From positions 1,364,001 to 1,428,000 of the forward strand of contig NZ_CP012831.1 of assembly GCF_001307275.1 (NCBI RefSeq): 64,000 bases of DNA, read 5' to 3'. A program made the translations under genes and the position numbers. Shown here piece after piece: positions 27,976 through 37,968 of the stretch (within the stretch, counting starts at the first letter, position 1; each line of letters starts with the position of its first letter). The stretch comes from Pseudomonas fluorescens. Lineage in GTDB: Bacteria; Pseudomonadota; Gammaproteobacteria; Pseudomonadales; Pseudomonadaceae. Below the pieces are notes generated by a model that saw nothing but the letters and a program-made list of their open reading frames with translations, searched no databases and was not told the origin of the DNA.

Positions 27976-28686
27976 TTAGGCGGTCGCCTGGCGCACCTGT
28001 TTTTCCAGTTCCACCTTCAACCCCGGCTCCAGCTTGAGTTGGCGCGCCAGTTCGTCGAGGTAGGACTTCTCCATGAAGTTTTCCTCGTCCACCAGCATCA
28101 CACTGGCGATGTACATTTCCGCGGCTATTTCCGGGGTGCTGGCGGCGCGGGCGACGTCGGTGGGGTCCAGGGGTTTGTTGAGTTCGGCGTGCAGCCAGTG
28201 TTGCAGCTCCTGGTCGTTGTCGAGCTTGGTGAATTCACCTTCGATCAACTGCCGCTCCCGCTCGTCCACATGACCATCGGCCTTGGCCGCCGCCACCAGG
28301 GCCTTGAGGATCGCCTGGCTATGCTGTTCCACCTGCGCCGGGGGCACGCGGTCGAGGGTCTGCGGTTCGGTTTTCGGCGCGGTGCCCTGTTGGGCCTGCC
28401 AGTTGCCATAGGCTTTGTAGGCGATCACGCCCAAGGCAGCCAAACCACCGTAGGCCAGGGCCTTGCCACCGAAGCTGCGGGCTTTCTTGTTGCCCAGCAA
28501 CAGGCCCATGGCCCCGGCGGCCAGGGCCCCGCCGCCCGCGCCGGAAAGCATCCCGCCCAGGTTGCCGGAGCCGCCGAGCAACCCGCCCAGGCCGCCGGAC
28601 GACTTGCCCTGTGAGCCGCCAGCCTTGTTCTGCAACATTTCCTGGCCGGACTTGAGAAGCTGATCGAGCAATCCACGGGTGTTCAT
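27976..28686 (-). CDS. DUF533/TerB-like inner-membrane protein (YebE type)
   Basis: This is a 236-residue protein. A Gly-rich low-complexity region (about residues 20-55) leads into a hydrophobic segment (GKALAYGGLAALGVIAYKAYGNW), and the C-terminal half is TerB-like helical (ILKALVAAAKADGHVDERERQLIEGEF). The ATG at 28686 is chosen for its GGAGG site six bases upstream; 39 upstream residues in the open frame are not supported. Its function is unknown; in enterobacteria the family responds to envelope stress. Divergent from the LysR gene. Confidence 0.82.
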   Translation of the reverse strand: MNTRGLLDQLLKSGQEMLQNKAGGSQGKSSGGLGGLLGGSGNLGGMLSGAGGGALAAGAMGLLLGNKKARSFGGKALAYGGLAALGVIAYKAYGNWQAQQGTAPKTEPQTLDRVPPAQVEQHSQAILKALVAAAKADGHVDERERQLIEGEFTKLDNDQELQHWLHAELNKPLDPTDVARAASTPEIAAEMYIASVMLVDEENFMEKSYLDELARQLKLEPGLKVELEKQVRQATA

Positions 28687-28870
28687 TTGTTGCCTCCACA
28701 TTGTCGGGTCAACGTAAGGCCCCCAGCCTAGATCGAAAGTGCCCTGACGCCGCAGGCGAGATTGCTTCCAGATGTTGCCTGACTCATTCAAAGACGCACT
28801 CACCTACCCTTCTAAAAAAACGATATACACTCCAGCACATCGATAAAAATCACCCACCGGGTATACGCCC

Positions 28871-29785
28871 ATGATGACCCTGCGTCAGATCCGCCACTTC
28901 ATCGCCGTGGCCGAAACCGGTTCCATCTCCGCTGCTGCGCAAACGGCGTTCATTTCCCAGTCCACCCTGACCCTGGCGATCCAGCAACTGGAGCAGGACA
29001 TCGGCGTCAGCCTGTTCAGCCGCCATGCCAAGGGCATGACCCTGACCCACCAGGGCCATCAATTCCTGCGCCAGGCCCATGTGATCCTGGCCACCGTCGA
29101 CAACGCCAAGCGCAGCCTGCAACAAAGCACCGATCAGGTGGCCGGCCAAGTCACCATTGGCGTCACCAGCCTGGTCGCCGGCTATTACCTGGCGGACCTG
29201 CTCACCCGTTTCCAGCGTGCCTACCCCAACGTGGAGATCCGCGTGATGGAGGACGAACGGCCGTACATCGAGCATTTGCTGGTCAGCGGCGAAATCGATG
29301 TCGGGGTGCTGATCCTGTCCAACCTGGAAGACCGCCACGCGTTGCAGACCGAAGTCCTGACCCATTCGCCACACCGCTTGTGGTTGCCGGCGCAGCACCC
29401 ACTGCTGGAGCACGACAGCATCAACCTGGCCGACGTGGCCCGCGAACCACTGATCCAGCTGAACGTCGATGAAATGGACCGCAACGCCCAACGCCTGTGG
29501 CGCGGCGCCGGCCTGCAACCGAGGGTCACCCTGCGCACCGCCTCGACCGAAGCGGTGCGCAGCCTGGTGGCGGCGGGATTGGGTGTGTCGATCCAGCCGG
29601 ACATGACCTACCGCCCTTGGTCGCTGGAAGGCGACATCATCGAAGCCCGACCGATTGCCGACCTCAACCAGACCCTCGACGTAGGCCTGGCCTGGCGCCG
29701 GGGCACGGCGCGACCGGCGTCGGTCGACCCGTTCCTGGCCGTCGCCCGGGAACAACCTCATGGCGGGCGCAAGCCATCTATTTAA
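28871..29785 (+). CDS. LysR-family transcriptional regulator
   Basis: This 304-residue regulator has the N-terminal winged HTH (LRQIRHFIAVAETGSISAAAQTAFISQSTLTLAIQQLEQDIGVSLFSRHAKGMTLT). A substrate-binding-like effector domain starts near residue 90. Two consecutive ATGs start the frame, at 28871 and 28874. It stands just upstream of the aldehyde dehydrogenase and ydcSTUV genes on the same strand, so it may regulate them; this is an inference from position. Confidence 0.9.
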   Translation: MMTLRQIRHFIAVAETGSISAAAQTAFISQSTLTLAIQQLEQDIGVSLFSRHAKGMTLTHQGHQFLRQAHVILATVDNAKRSLQQSTDQVAGQVTIGVTSLVAGYYLADLLTRFQRAYPNVEIRVMEDERPYIEHLLVSGEIDVGVLILSNLEDRHALQTEVLTHSPHRLWLPAQHPLLEHDSINLADVAREPLIQLNVDEMDRNAQRLWRGAGLQPRVTLRTASTEAVRSLVAAGLGVSIQPDMTYRPWSLEGDIIEARPIADLNQTLDVGLAWRRGTARPASVDPFLAVAREQPHGGRKPSI

Positions 29786-29857
29786 TCGAATGCAGCCTTG
29801 AGTATTTCGAATTTGTCGGCCTCGGGGCTGAGCCCTAATCTGATTACGCCCCCCTTC

Positions 29858-29952
29858 CTGTGGGAGCTGAGCTCGCTCGCGATAGCGGTGGGTCAGGCAA
29901 AATTGATTCAACTGACAGACCGCTATCGCGAGCAAGCTCAGCTCCCACAGGG
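29858..29952. repeat. REP pair, variant with a compensated extra base in both arms
   Basis: The left arm reads GGGAGCTGAGCTCGCTCGCG and the right arm GAGCAAGCTCAGCTCCCAC. Compared with the usual class each arm carries one extra base (T and A), which pair with each other, so the two-arm symmetry is kept. Confidence 0.9.
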
Positions 29953-30000
29953 ACTATTTTTAACTGGCAGTAGTCATCACCCTTAAATGAGAAATCGGAC

Positions 30001-31458
30001 ATGGCTGGCACGCAAACCCCGTTGTGCACCGCGTTGCTGATCGACGGAGAGTTCGTTGCCGGCGAAGGCCTTGTCGAACCGATCCTCAACCCGGCCACCG
30101 GTGAAGTGGTGGCTCACGTCGCCGAGGCCAGCACCGAACAGGTGGAAGCCGCGATCCTCGCCGCCCATCGCGCCTTCGACGGCTGGTCGCGCACCACGCC
30201 GCAACAACGCTCGAACCTCTTGCTGGACATCGCCAGCGCCATCGAAAAAGACGCCGATGAGCTGGCCCGCCTCGAATCCCTGAACTGCGGCAAGCCGCTG
30301 CACCTGGCGCGCCAGGATGACCTGAGCGCCACCGTGGATGTCTTTCGTTTCTTCGCCGGCGCCGTGCGCTGCCAGACCGGCCAGCTCAGTGGCGAATACC
30401 TGCCCGGCTACACCAGCATGGTGCGCCGCGACCCGATCGGCGTAGTGGCGTCCATTGCGCCGTGGAATTACCCGATCATGATGGCCGCCTGGAAAATCGC
30501 CCCGGCCCTGGCCGCCGGCAATACGCTGGTGTTCAAGCCCTCGGAACACACGCCGCTGTCGATCCTGGCCCTGGCGCCAGCGCTGGCCAGGATCCTGCCG
30601 CGAGGCGTCATCAATATCATTTGCGGGGGCGGCGAAGGTGTGGGCAGCCATCTGGTCAGCCACCCGAAAGTGCGCATGGTCTCGCTGACCGGCGACATCG
30701 TCACCGGGCAGAAGATCCTCCAGGCGGCGGCGAAAACCCTCAAGCGCACGCACCTGGAACTGGGCGGCAAGGCGCCGGTGATCGTGTGCAACGACGCCGA
30801 CATCCAGGCCGTGGTCGAAGGCGTGCGCACCTACGGCTATTACAACGCCGGGCAGGATTGCACCGCAGCCTGCCGGATCTACGCCCAGGACGGGATTCAC
30901 GACCGTCTGGTGGCCGAGCTCGGCGCGGCGGTCAGCAGCCTGCGCTTTGCCGGCAAGCGCGACGCCGACAATGAGATCGGCCCGCTGATCAGCACCCGCC
31001 AGCGCGACCGCGTGGCCAGTTTTGTCGAGCGCGCCCTCGGCCAACCGCACATCGAACGCATCACCGGCGCGGCGGTGCATTCCGGCGCCGGTTTCTATTA
31101 CCAACCCACGCTGCTGGCCGGCTGCAAGCAAAGCGATGAAATCGTCCAGCGCGAGGTGTTCGGCCCGGTCGTCACCGTGACCCGTTTCGACGAACTCAGC
31201 CAGGCGGTGGACTGGGCCAACGATTCCGAATACGGCCTGGCCTCCTCGGTGTGGACGCAGAACCTGGACAAGGCCATGCAGGTGGCGGCGCGGCTTCAAT
31301 ACGGCTGCACCTGGATCAACAGCCATTTCATGCTGGTCAGCGAAATGCCCCACGGCGGCCTGAAACGTTCGGGTTATGGGAAAGACCTGTCCAGCGATTC
31401 GCTCCAGGACTACAGCGTGGTGCGCCACATCATGGCCCGCCACGGCCAGCATCTGTAG
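30001..31458 (+). CDS. NAD-dependent aldehyde dehydrogenase, gamma-aminobutyraldehyde dehydrogenase-like
   Basis: This 485-residue enzyme is of the ALDH superfamily. Seen are the [25 protein letters not shown] block, the general base Glu in [11 protein letters not shown] and the catalytic Cys in [14 protein letters not shown]. It is closely similar along its whole length to the patD-like gene at 35828, including the C-terminal [12 protein letters not shown]. Likely substrates are amino aldehydes from polyamine breakdown. It lies immediately upstream of the ydcS-like gene, so it is probably part of the same catabolic locus. Confidence 0.88.
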   Translation: MAGTQTPLCTALLIDGEFVAGEGLVEPILNPATGEVVAHVAEASTEQVEAAILAAHRAFDGWSRTTPQQRSNLLLDIASAIEKDADELARLESLNCGKPLHLARQDDLSATVDVFRFFAGAVRCQTGQLSGEYLPGYTSMVRRDPIGVVASIAPWNYPIMMAAWKIAPALAAGNTLVFKPSEHTPLSILALAPALARILPRGVINIICGGGEGVGSHLVSHPKVRMVSLTGDIVTGQKILQAAAKTLKRTHLELGGKAPVIVCNDADIQAVVEGVRTYGYYNAGQDCTAACRIYAQDGIHDRLVAELGAAVSSLRFAGKRDADNEIGPLISTRQRDRVASFVERALGQPHIERITGAAVHSGAGFYYQPTLLAGCKQSDEIVQREVFGPVVTVTRFDELSQAVDWANDSEYGLASSVWTQNLDKAMQVAARLQYGCTWINSHFMLVSEMPHGGLKRSGYGKDLSSDSLQDYSVVRHIMARHGQHL

Positions 31459-31548
31459 CTAACAGAACTACTCTAATAACAGGCCAGCCATGGCGCTTCA
31501 CCCGGTTCGAACACTGCCCCGACCATAATTAAAGCAAGAGGGATTTCC

Positions 31549-32700
31549 ATGTACGCGCACAAGACCGTATTGCTCAGTGCACTCACCACGGCGCTGCTGA
31601 CCAGCGTCAGCCTCCAGGCCGCCGAACCGCTCAAGGCCGTCGGTGCCGGCGAAGGTCAACTGGATATCGTTGCCTGGCCGGGTTACATCGAACGCGGCGA
31701 AAGCGACAAGGCCTACGACTGGGTCAGCGGTTTCGAGAAGGAAACCGGCTGCAAGGTCAATGTGAAAACCGCCGCCACGTCCGACGAAATGGTCAGCCTG
31801 ATGACCAAGGGCGGCTATGACCTGGTCACCGCCTCCGGCGACGCCTCGTTGCGGCTGATTGCCGGCAAGCGCGTGCAGCCGATCAACACCGCGCTGATCG
31901 CCAACTGGAAGAATCTCGACCCGCGCCTGAAGGATGCGCCGTGGTACGTGGTCAACCAGCAGACCTACGGCACCCCCTACCAATGGGGCCCGAACGTGCT
32001 GATGTACAACACCGACGTGTTCAAGCAGGCGCCCACCAGTTGGAGCGTGCTGTTCAATGCCCAGGACCTGCCCGACGGCAAGCCGAACAAGGGGCGCGTG
32101 CAAGCCTACGATGGCCCGATCTACATCGCCGACGCGGCGCTGTACCTCAAGACCGCCAAGCCTGAACTGGGCATCAAGGACCCGTACCAACTCGACGAAG
32201 CCCAGTACAAGGCCGTGCTGGAATTGCTGAGGGCTCAGCAGCCGTTGATCCACCGCTACTGGCACGACACCACTGTGCAGATGAGCGACTTCAAGAACGA
32301 AGGCGTGGTGGCGTCCGGTGCCTGGCCGTATCAGGTCAACGGCCTGATGAACGAGAAGCAACCGATCGCCTCGACCATTCCGAAAGAAGGCGCCACCGGC
32401 TGGGCCGATACGACGATGCTCCACGCCGAGGCCAAGCATCCCAACTGCGCGTACAAGTGGATGGACTGGTCGCTGCAACCGAAAGTCCAGGGTGACGTGG
32501 CCGCGTGGTTCGGTTCCTTGCCTGCGGTGCCGGCAGCGTGCAAGGGCAGCGAACTGCTGGGCGCCGAAGGCTGCAAGACCAACGGCTTCGATCAGTTCGA
32601 CAAGATCGCCTTCTGGAAAACCCCACAGGCCGAGGGCGGCAAGTTCGTGCCGTACAGCCGCTGGACCCAGGACTACATTGCGATCATGGGTGGGCGCTAA
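31549..32700 (+). CDS. ydcS: ABC transporter substrate-binding protein, YdcS type
   Basis: This is a 383-residue periplasmic binding protein. A cleavable signal peptide (MYAHKTVLLSALTTALLTSVSLQA) is followed by a domain very similar to E. coli YdcS as I recall it, including IVAWPGYIERGESDK, VKTAATSDEMVSLMTKGGYD and the ending PYSRWTQDYIAIMGGR. YdcS belongs to the polyamine/opine binding group, and putrescine-type ligands are likely. The transporter ATPase and permeases follow after a REP pair. Confidence 0.92.
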   Translation: MYAHKTVLLSALTTALLTSVSLQAAEPLKAVGAGEGQLDIVAWPGYIERGESDKAYDWVSGFEKETGCKVNVKTAATSDEMVSLMTKGGYDLVTASGDASLRLIAGKRVQPINTALIANWKNLDPRLKDAPWYVVNQQTYGTPYQWGPNVLMYNTDVFKQAPTSWSVLFNAQDLPDGKPNKGRVQAYDGPIYIADAALYLKTAKPELGIKDPYQLDEAQYKAVLELLRAQQPLIHRYWHDTTVQMSDFKNEGVVASGAWPYQVNGLMNEKQPIASTIPKEGATGWADTTMLHAEAKHPNCAYKWMDWSLQPKVQGDVAAWFGSLPAVPAACKGSELLGAEGCKTNGFDQFDKIAFWKTPQAEGGKFVPYSRWTQDYIAIMGGR

Positions 32701-32726
32701 GCCCAATCAGCCGGTGTAGTTCGCTG

Positions 32727-32813
32727 TGTGGGAGCAAGGCTTGCCCGCGATGAAGAGGACGCGGCTTCTTGGAAAACCGAGACGCCCGTATCGCGAGCAA
32801 GCTTTGCTCCCAC
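32727..32813. repeat. REP pair with mismatched arm types
   Basis: The left arm is of the GGGAGCAAGGCTTGCCCGCGAT class, while the right arm reads TATCGCGAGCAAGCTTTGCTCC, closer to the GAGCAAGCTCGC class. It lies inside the ydc operon, between the binding-protein gene and the ATPase gene, where such elements can stabilise upstream mRNA. Confidence 0.85.
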
Positions 32814-32876
32814 CAAGCCCCTCGCCCGACGATTCAGCCATGTTCAACACAAGCCCCGTTTTTGGAGCCCCGCACC

Positions 32877-33914
32877 ATGACGCTTGCAGTCCAGTTCACC
32901 CAGGTATCCCGTCAGTTCGGCGATGTGAAAGCCGTTGACCGGGTCTCCATTGATATCCAGGACGGCGAGTTCTTTTCCATGCTGGGCCCGTCCGGCTCGG
33001 GCAAGACCACCTGCCTGCGGCTGATCGCCGGGTTCGAGCAACCCAGTGCCGGCTCGATTCGCATCCACGGCGAAGAAGCCACCGGGCTCGCGCCGTATCA
33101 GCGGGACGTGAACACCGTTTTCCAGGATTACGCCCTTTTCCCCCACATGAACGTACGTGACAACGTGGCCTACGGCTTGAAAGTCAAAGGCGTCGCCAAG
33201 GCCGAGCGCATCCAGCGCGCCAACGAAGCCCTGGAAATGGTGGCCTTGGGTGGCTATGGCGAACGCAAGCCGGTGCAGCTCTCCGGCGGTCAACGCCAAC
33301 GCGTGGCCCTGGCCCGGGCGCTGGTCAACCGTCCGCGGGTGTTGTTGCTCGATGAACCCTTGGGCGCCCTGGACCTGAAGCTGCGCGAACAGATGCAGGG
33401 CGAATTGAAGAAGCTGCAACGCCAGCTGGGCATCACCTTCATTTTCGTCACCCACGACCAGACCGAAGCGCTGTCGATGTCCGACCGCGTGGCGGTGTTC
33501 AACAAGGGGCGCATCGAACAGGTCGATACCCCACGCAACCTGTACATGAAACCGGCGACCACCTTCGTCGCCGAATTCGTCGGCACCTCCAACGTGATTC
33601 GTGGCGAGCTGGCCCGGGAACTGAGCGGTTATCCACAGCCGTTCTCGATCCGCCCGGAACACGTGCGTTTCGCCGAGGGCCCGTTGGCCAGCGATGAGAT
33701 CGAGGTCCACGGCCTGCTGCACGACATCCAGTACCAGGGCAGCGCCACACGCTACGAATTGAAACTTGCCAACGGCCAGACCCTGAACCTCAGCCAGGCC
33801 AACACCCAGTGGCTCGACAACGCAGCCCAGCACCAGACCGGCCAACCCCTCAGTGTTCGCTGGGCCCGTGAGGCGATGGTCGCGCTGCACGACACCGTCA
33901 GTGGCGAGGTGTGA
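32877..33914 (+). CDS. ydcT: ABC transporter ATP-binding protein, YdcT/PotA type
   Basis: This 345-residue ATPase has Walker A GPSGSGKTT, Q loop (NTVFQDYALFPHM), signature LSGGQRQRVALA, Walker B VLLLDEPLGALD, H loop (FVTHDQTEA) and a C-terminal TOBE domain. The ATG at 32877 (MTLAVQFTQVS) is chosen; a GGAG lies nine bases upstream. It energises uptake through the two permeases that follow two bases downstream. Confidence 0.93.
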   Translation: MTLAVQFTQVSRQFGDVKAVDRVSIDIQDGEFFSMLGPSGSGKTTCLRLIAGFEQPSAGSIRIHGEEATGLAPYQRDVNTVFQDYALFPHMNVRDNVAYGLKVKGVAKAERIQRANEALEMVALGGYGERKPVQLSGGQRQRVALARALVNRPRVLLLDEPLGALDLKLREQMQGELKKLQRQLGITFIFVTHDQTEALSMSDRVAVFNKGRIEQVDTPRNLYMKPATTFVAEFVGTSNVIRGELARELSGYPQPFSIRPEHVRFAEGPLASDEIEVHGLLHDIQYQGSATRYELKLANGQTLNLSQANTQWLDNAAQHQTGQPLSVRWAREAMVALHDTVSGEV

Positions 33915-33915
33915 G

Positions 33916-34863
33916 ATGAACACCCTGGCCATCACCCAAGCGCCTGCGCCCGGTTCGCCGCTGCGGCGCTTTGCCAACCTGCTGTACCGACGGCCCAACC
34001 TGTACCTGTCGATGTTGCTGGTGCCGCCGCTGCTCTGGTTCGGCGCGATCTACCTCGGCTCGCTGCTGACCTTGCTGTGGCAGGGGTTCTACACCTTCGA
34101 TGACTTCACCATGGCGGTCACGCCGGACCTGACCCTGGCGAACTTCGCGGCGCTGTTCCAGCCCTCGAACTTCGACATTATTTTGCGCACCCTGAGCATG
34201 GCGATTGCCGTGTCCATCGCCAGCGCCGTCGTCGCGTTCCCGATCGCCTACTACATGGCGCGCTACACCCGCGGCAAGACCAAGGCGTTTTTCTACATCG
34301 CGGTGATGCTGCCGATGTGGGCCAGCTATATCGTCAAGGCCTACGCCTGGACGCTGCTGCTGGCCAAGGGCGGCGTGGCGCAGTGGTTCGTCCAGCACCT
34401 GGGCCTGGGGCCGGTGTTGCAGTTCGTGCTGGGGATCCCAGGCGTGGGTGGCAGCACCTTGTCCACCTCGCACCTGGGACGTTTCCTGGTGTTCGTCTAC
34501 ATCTGGCTGCCGTTCATGATCCTGCCGATCCAGGCGTCCCTGGAGCGCCTGCCGCCCTCGCTGCTGCAAGCCTCGGCGGACCTGGGCGCCAGGCCACGCC
34601 AGACGTTCACGCAGGTGATCCTGCCGCTGTCGATCCCGGGCATTGCCGCCGGCTCGATCTTCACCTTCTCGCTGACCCTGGGGGATTTCATCGTGCCCCA
34701 GTTGGTGGGCCCGCCGGGTTACTTCGTCGGCAGCATGGTCTACGCCCAGCAAGGCGCCATCGGCAACATGCCCATGGCCGCGGCGTTCACGCTGGTGCCT
34801 ATCGTGCTGATCGCGGTCTATCTATCCATCGTCAAGCGACTGGGAGCTTTCGATGCGCTCTGA
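33916..34863 (+). CDS. ydcU: ABC transporter permease, YdcU/PotB type
   Basis: This 315-residue inner-membrane permease has six predicted transmembrane segments, and the EAA-type loop lies near the C-terminal half ([27 protein letters not shown]). The ATG at 33916 begins two bases after the ydcT stop. It overlaps the next permease gene by 11 bases. Confidence 0.92.
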   Translation: MNTLAITQAPAPGSPLRRFANLLYRRPNLYLSMLLVPPLLWFGAIYLGSLLTLLWQGFYTFDDFTMAVTPDLTLANFAALFQPSNFDIILRTLSMAIAVSIASAVVAFPIAYYMARYTRGKTKAFFYIAVMLPMWASYIVKAYAWTLLLAKGGVAQWFVQHLGLGPVLQFVLGIPGVGGSTLSTSHLGRFLVFVYIWLPFMILPIQASLERLPPSLLQASADLGARPRQTFTQVILPLSIPGIAAGSIFTFSLTLGDFIVPQLVGPPGYFVGSMVYAQQGAIGNMPMAAAFTLVPIVLIAVYLSIVKRLGAFDAL

Positions 34864-35671
34864 CTCTCAAGACCGAGCCTCGTGGGGCTTGCGGATCGCA
34901 GCGTGGGGCGGGCTGCTGTTCCTGCATTTCCCGATCCTGATCATCTTCCTCTATGCCTTCAACACCGAGGACGCGGCCTTCAGTTTCCCCCCCAAGGGCC
35001 TGACCCTGAAGTGGTTCAGCGTCGCCTTCTCGCGCCCGGATGTGCTGGAGGCGATCAAGCTGTCGTTGCAGGTCGCGGCCATCGCCACGCTGATCGCCAT
35101 GGTGCTCGGCACCCTGGCTTCGGCGGCGCTGTACCGTCGCGACTTCTTCGGTAAACAGGGCATTTCGCTGATGCTGATCCTGCCGATTGCCTTGCCGGGG
35201 ATCATCACCGGCATTGCCCTGCTGGCGACCTTCAAGACCCTGGGCATCGAACCGGGAATGTTCACCATCGTCGTCGGCCACGCCACCTTCTGCGTGGTGA
35301 TCGTCTACAACAATGTGATCGCCCGCCTGCGCCGCACCTCCCACAGCCTGATCGAGGCCTCGATGGACCTGGGTGCCGACGGCTGGCAGACCTTTCGCTA
35401 CATCATCCTGCCTAACCTGGGGTCGGCACTGCTGGCCGGCGGGATGCTGGCCTTCGCCCTGTCGTTCGACGAAATCATCGTCACCACCTTCACCGCTGGC
35501 CACGAACGCACCCTGCCGCTGTGGCTGCTCAACCAGCTCAGCCGCCCGCGCGACGTGCCGGTGACCAACGTAGTGGCGATGCTGGTGATGATGGTCACGA
35601 TGTTGCCGATATTGGGCGCGTATTACCTGACCCGCGGGGGTGAGAGCGTGGCCGGTAGCGGCGGGAAATAA
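34853..35671 (+). CDS. ydcV: ABC transporter permease, YdcV/PotC type
   Basis: This is a 272-residue permease with six transmembrane segments and the EAA loop [26 protein letters not shown]. It pairs with the permease upstream in the membrane. Its start lies inside the end of ydcU, so expression is coupled. Confidence 0.92.
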   Translation: MRSDSQDRASWGLRIAAWGGLLFLHFPILIIFLYAFNTEDAAFSFPPKGLTLKWFSVAFSRPDVLEAIKLSLQVAAIATLIAMVLGTLASAALYRRDFFGKQGISLMLILPIALPGIITGIALLATFKTLGIEPGMFTIVVGHATFCVVIVYNNVIARLRRTSHSLIEASMDLGADGWQTFRYIILPNLGSALLAGGMLAFALSFDEIIVTTFTAGHERTLPLWLLNQLSRPRDVPVTNVVAMLVMMVTMLPILGAYYLTRGGESVAGSGGK

Positions 35672-35703
35672 TCAACAGTGATCGCTCACTGGGGAACCGC
35701 AAT

Positions 35704-35798
35704 CCTGTGGGAGCGAGCTTGCTCGCGAAGGCGTCGTGGCAGTCGCTGCAAAGGGTGAATGACCACCGCTATCGCGAGCAAGCTCGCTCCCACAGGGG
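35704..35798. repeat. REP pair, GTGGGAGCGAGCTTGCTCGCGA type
   Basis: Inverted REP arms lie between ydcV and patD. Both hold intact IS110 target copies. Confidence 0.9.
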
Positions 35799-35827
35799 AT
35801 TTGGGAAACATTCAAGAGGACTTGGAC

Positions 35828-37252
35828 ATGCAAACCAAACTGCTGATCAACGGCCACCTGGTAGACGGCGAAGGCCCCGGCCAGGCCGTGTTTAACCCCT
35901 CGCTGGGGCGAGTGCTGGTGGAAATCAACGAGGCCAGCGAAGCCCAGGTCGATGCCGCCGTGCGTGCGGCCGACAGCGCCTTCGACAGCTGGTCGCAGGT
36001 GGCGCCCAAGGACCGATCCCTGTTGCTGCTCAAGCTGGCCGACGCCATCGAAGCCCACGGCGAAGAACTGGCGAAGCTGGAGTCGGACAACTGCGGCAAA
36101 CCCCTTAGCGCCGCGCTGAACGACGAGATCCCGGCGATTGCCGACGTGTTCCGCTTCTTTGCCGGTGCCAGCCGCTGCATGAGCGGCTCGGCGGGCGGCG
36201 AGTACCTGCCGGGGCACACGTCGATGATCCGTCGCGACCCGGTGGGCGTCATCGCCTCCATCGCGCCATGGAACTACCCGCTGATGATGGTCGCCTGGAA
36301 AATCGCCCCGGCCCTGGCCGCCGGCAATACCGTGGTGCTCAAGCCGTCGGAGCAAACCCCGCTCACGGCCCTGCGCCTGGCGGAACTGGCGTCGGAGATT
36401 TTCCCGGCTGGCGTGCTCAACGTGATCTTCGGCCGTGGGCAGACCGTCGGCAACCCGCTGGTCACCCACCCGAAAGTGCGCATGGTGTCGCTGACCGGCT
36501 CCATCGCCACCGGCTCGAACATCATTTCCAGCACGTCCGACAGCGTCAAGCGCATGCACATGGAACTGGGCGGCAAAGCCCCGGTGATCATCTTCAACGA
36601 TGCCGACATCGACGCGGCCGTGGAGGGCATCCGCACCTTCGGTTTCTACAACGCCGGCCAGGACTGCACTGCCGCCTGCCGCATCTATGCCCAGCAAGGC
36701 ATCTACGAGCAGTTCGTCGAGAAACTCGGCGCCGCGGTGGGCAGCATCAAGTACGGCCTGCAAACCGCGTCCGACACCGAGATGGGCCCGCTGATCACCG
36801 CCCAGCACCGCGACCGCGTGGCCGCTTTCGTCGAGCGGGCCATCGCCCAGCCGCATATCCGCCTGGTCACCGGTGGCAAGGCCGTGGACGGCAACGGGTT
36901 CTTCTTCGAACCGACGGTGCTGGCCGACGCCCAGCAGGATGACGAAATCGTCCGGCGGGAAGTCTTCGGGCCGGTGGTGTCCGTCACCCCGTTCCTCGAC
37001 GAAGCGCAAGTGCTGGCCTGGGCCAACGACTCGGATTATGGCCTGGCTTCATCGGTCTGGACCGCCGACATCGGCCGCGCCCATCGCCTGTCGGCACGCC
37101 TGCAATATGGTTGCACCTGGGTGAACACCCACTTCATGCTCGTCAGTGAAATGCCCCATGGCGGTCAGAAACGTTCCGGCTATGGCAAGGACATGTCCAT
37201 GTATGGGCTGGAGGACTACACGGTGGTGCGGCATGTGATGTTCAAGCATTGA
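35828..37252 (+). CDS. patD: Gamma-aminobutyraldehyde dehydrogenase, PatD (YdcW) type
   Basis: This 474-residue ALDH has the same length as E. coli PatD. It shows [25 protein letters not shown], catalytic Glu in [11 protein letters not shown] and Cys in [14 protein letters not shown]. PatD oxidises 4-aminobutanal, the putrescine-derived aldehyde, to GABA. The order ydcS-T-U-V-patD matches the enterobacterial locus. A second, very similar ALDH sits at the other end of the operon (30001). Confidence 0.9.
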   Translation: MQTKLLINGHLVDGEGPGQAVFNPSLGRVLVEINEASEAQVDAAVRAADSAFDSWSQVAPKDRSLLLLKLADAIEAHGEELAKLESDNCGKPLSAALNDEIPAIADVFRFFAGASRCMSGSAGGEYLPGHTSMIRRDPVGVIASIAPWNYPLMMVAWKIAPALAAGNTVVLKPSEQTPLTALRLAELASEIFPAGVLNVIFGRGQTVGNPLVTHPKVRMVSLTGSIATGSNIISSTSDSVKRMHMELGGKAPVIIFNDADIDAAVEGIRTFGFYNAGQDCTAACRIYAQQGIYEQFVEKLGAAVGSIKYGLQTASDTEMGPLITAQHRDRVAAFVERAIAQPHIRLVTGGKAVDGNGFFFEPTVLADAQQDDEIVRREVFGPVVSVTPFLDEAQVLAWANDSDYGLASSVWTADIGRAHRLSARLQYGCTWVNTHFMLVSEMPHGGQKRSGYGKDMSMYGLEDYTVVRHVMFKH

Positions 37253-37338
37253 CGACAAGACAACGTTGGCAACACATGCTCGCGCCTGCCCGGCGTTCGT
37301 CCTGCTAAGGTTTTCGTCGATCGGTGCACGCCCGCCGG

Positions 37339-37384
37339 TTGACGGAAATCCTGGCAGCACCTAGGGTGTCTACAACGTATACAC
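37339..37384 (+). promoter_or_regulatory. Candidate promoter and operator of the toxin-antitoxin pair
   Basis: TTGACG (37339-37344) is followed 17 nt later by TAGGGT, a modest -35/-10 pair. Directly after it, GTGTCTAC (37366-37373) and GTATACAC (37377-37384) form an inverted repeat with seven of eight pairs around a three-base centre. A ribbon-helix-helix antitoxin could repress its own operon from this site. Confidence 0.45.
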
Positions 37385-37398
37385 CTTGGAGATCAGCC

Positions 37399-37662
37399 AT
37401 GGCCTCGCCCGTTTTGTCCTTTCGTGTGGAAGAAGGTCTGGCCCAACAGCTGGACTTGCTGGCTGCCGCCACCGACCGCGACCGCCAATATCACCTCAAG
37501 CGTGCACTGGTTCGATATGTGGAAGCCGAATCCTGGCATCTGCAAGCCATCAGCGAAGGCATGGCCGATGCCGACGCTGGAAATCTGACCGATCTGGACG
37601 CCGTGAAGGCTAAGTGGGCAAAGCGTGCCAAGCATCGTACTGACCGACAAAGCACAGAGTGA
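37399..37662 (+). CDS. Ribbon-helix-helix antitoxin, ParD/CopG type
   Basis: This is an 87-residue protein. Its N-terminal half fits a ribbon-helix-helix DNA-binding fold (VLSFRVEEGLAQQLDLLAAATDRDRQYHLKRALVRYVE), and its acidic tail would wrap the toxin. A GGAG seven bases upstream supports the ATG at 37399. The toxin gene begins 38 bases before its end. Typically the antitoxin neutralises the toxin and represses the operon. Confidence 0.85.
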   Translation: MASPVLSFRVEEGLAQQLDLLAAATDRDRQYHLKRALVRYVEAESWHLQAISEGMADADAGNLTDLDAVKAKWAKRAKHRTDRQSTE

Positions 37663-37924
37663 CCTCGACTCGATCCACGAACATTACCAAAGCGCTATCG
37701 GCGCAGAAGGCGCCGATGAGGTCATCCTCGCCATCCTGGAGACATTGCGCCAACTGCAACGCTTTCCCGGCTCGGGCCGTCCTTCGGTCGTTCCCGATGT
37801 TCGAGAGCTGGTGTTGACACGTTACCCGTTCGTTGCCCCCTACCGGCTCCATCAGGGGCAACTGCAAGTCCTGCGGATACTGCACCAGCGCACCGAACGT
37901 CCCCAGGACTGGTCGGTGGAGTGA
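37625..37924 (+). CDS. Type II toxin of the RelE/ParE family
   Basis: This is a 99-residue protein starting at GTG 37625. The compact RelE/ParE fold is suggested by VLTDKAQSDLDSIHEHYQ, a central FPGSGRPSVVPDVRELVLTRYPFVAPYRL and the final strand LQVLRILHQRTERP, which carries the conserved His/Arg seen in ParE/RelE toxins. Whether it poisons gyrase (ParE) or ribosomes (RelE) cannot be told from sequence; the RHH partner favours ParE. Confidence 0.86.
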   Translation: MPSIVLTDKAQSDLDSIHEHYQSAIGAEGADEVILAILETLRQLQRFPGSGRPSVVPDVRELVLTRYPFVAPYRLHQGQLQVLRILHQRTERPQDWSVE

Positions 37925-37968
37925 TGTCGGCCGGCGCGCCTGCCCCGACCGCTCACCTGCGCCACGCT

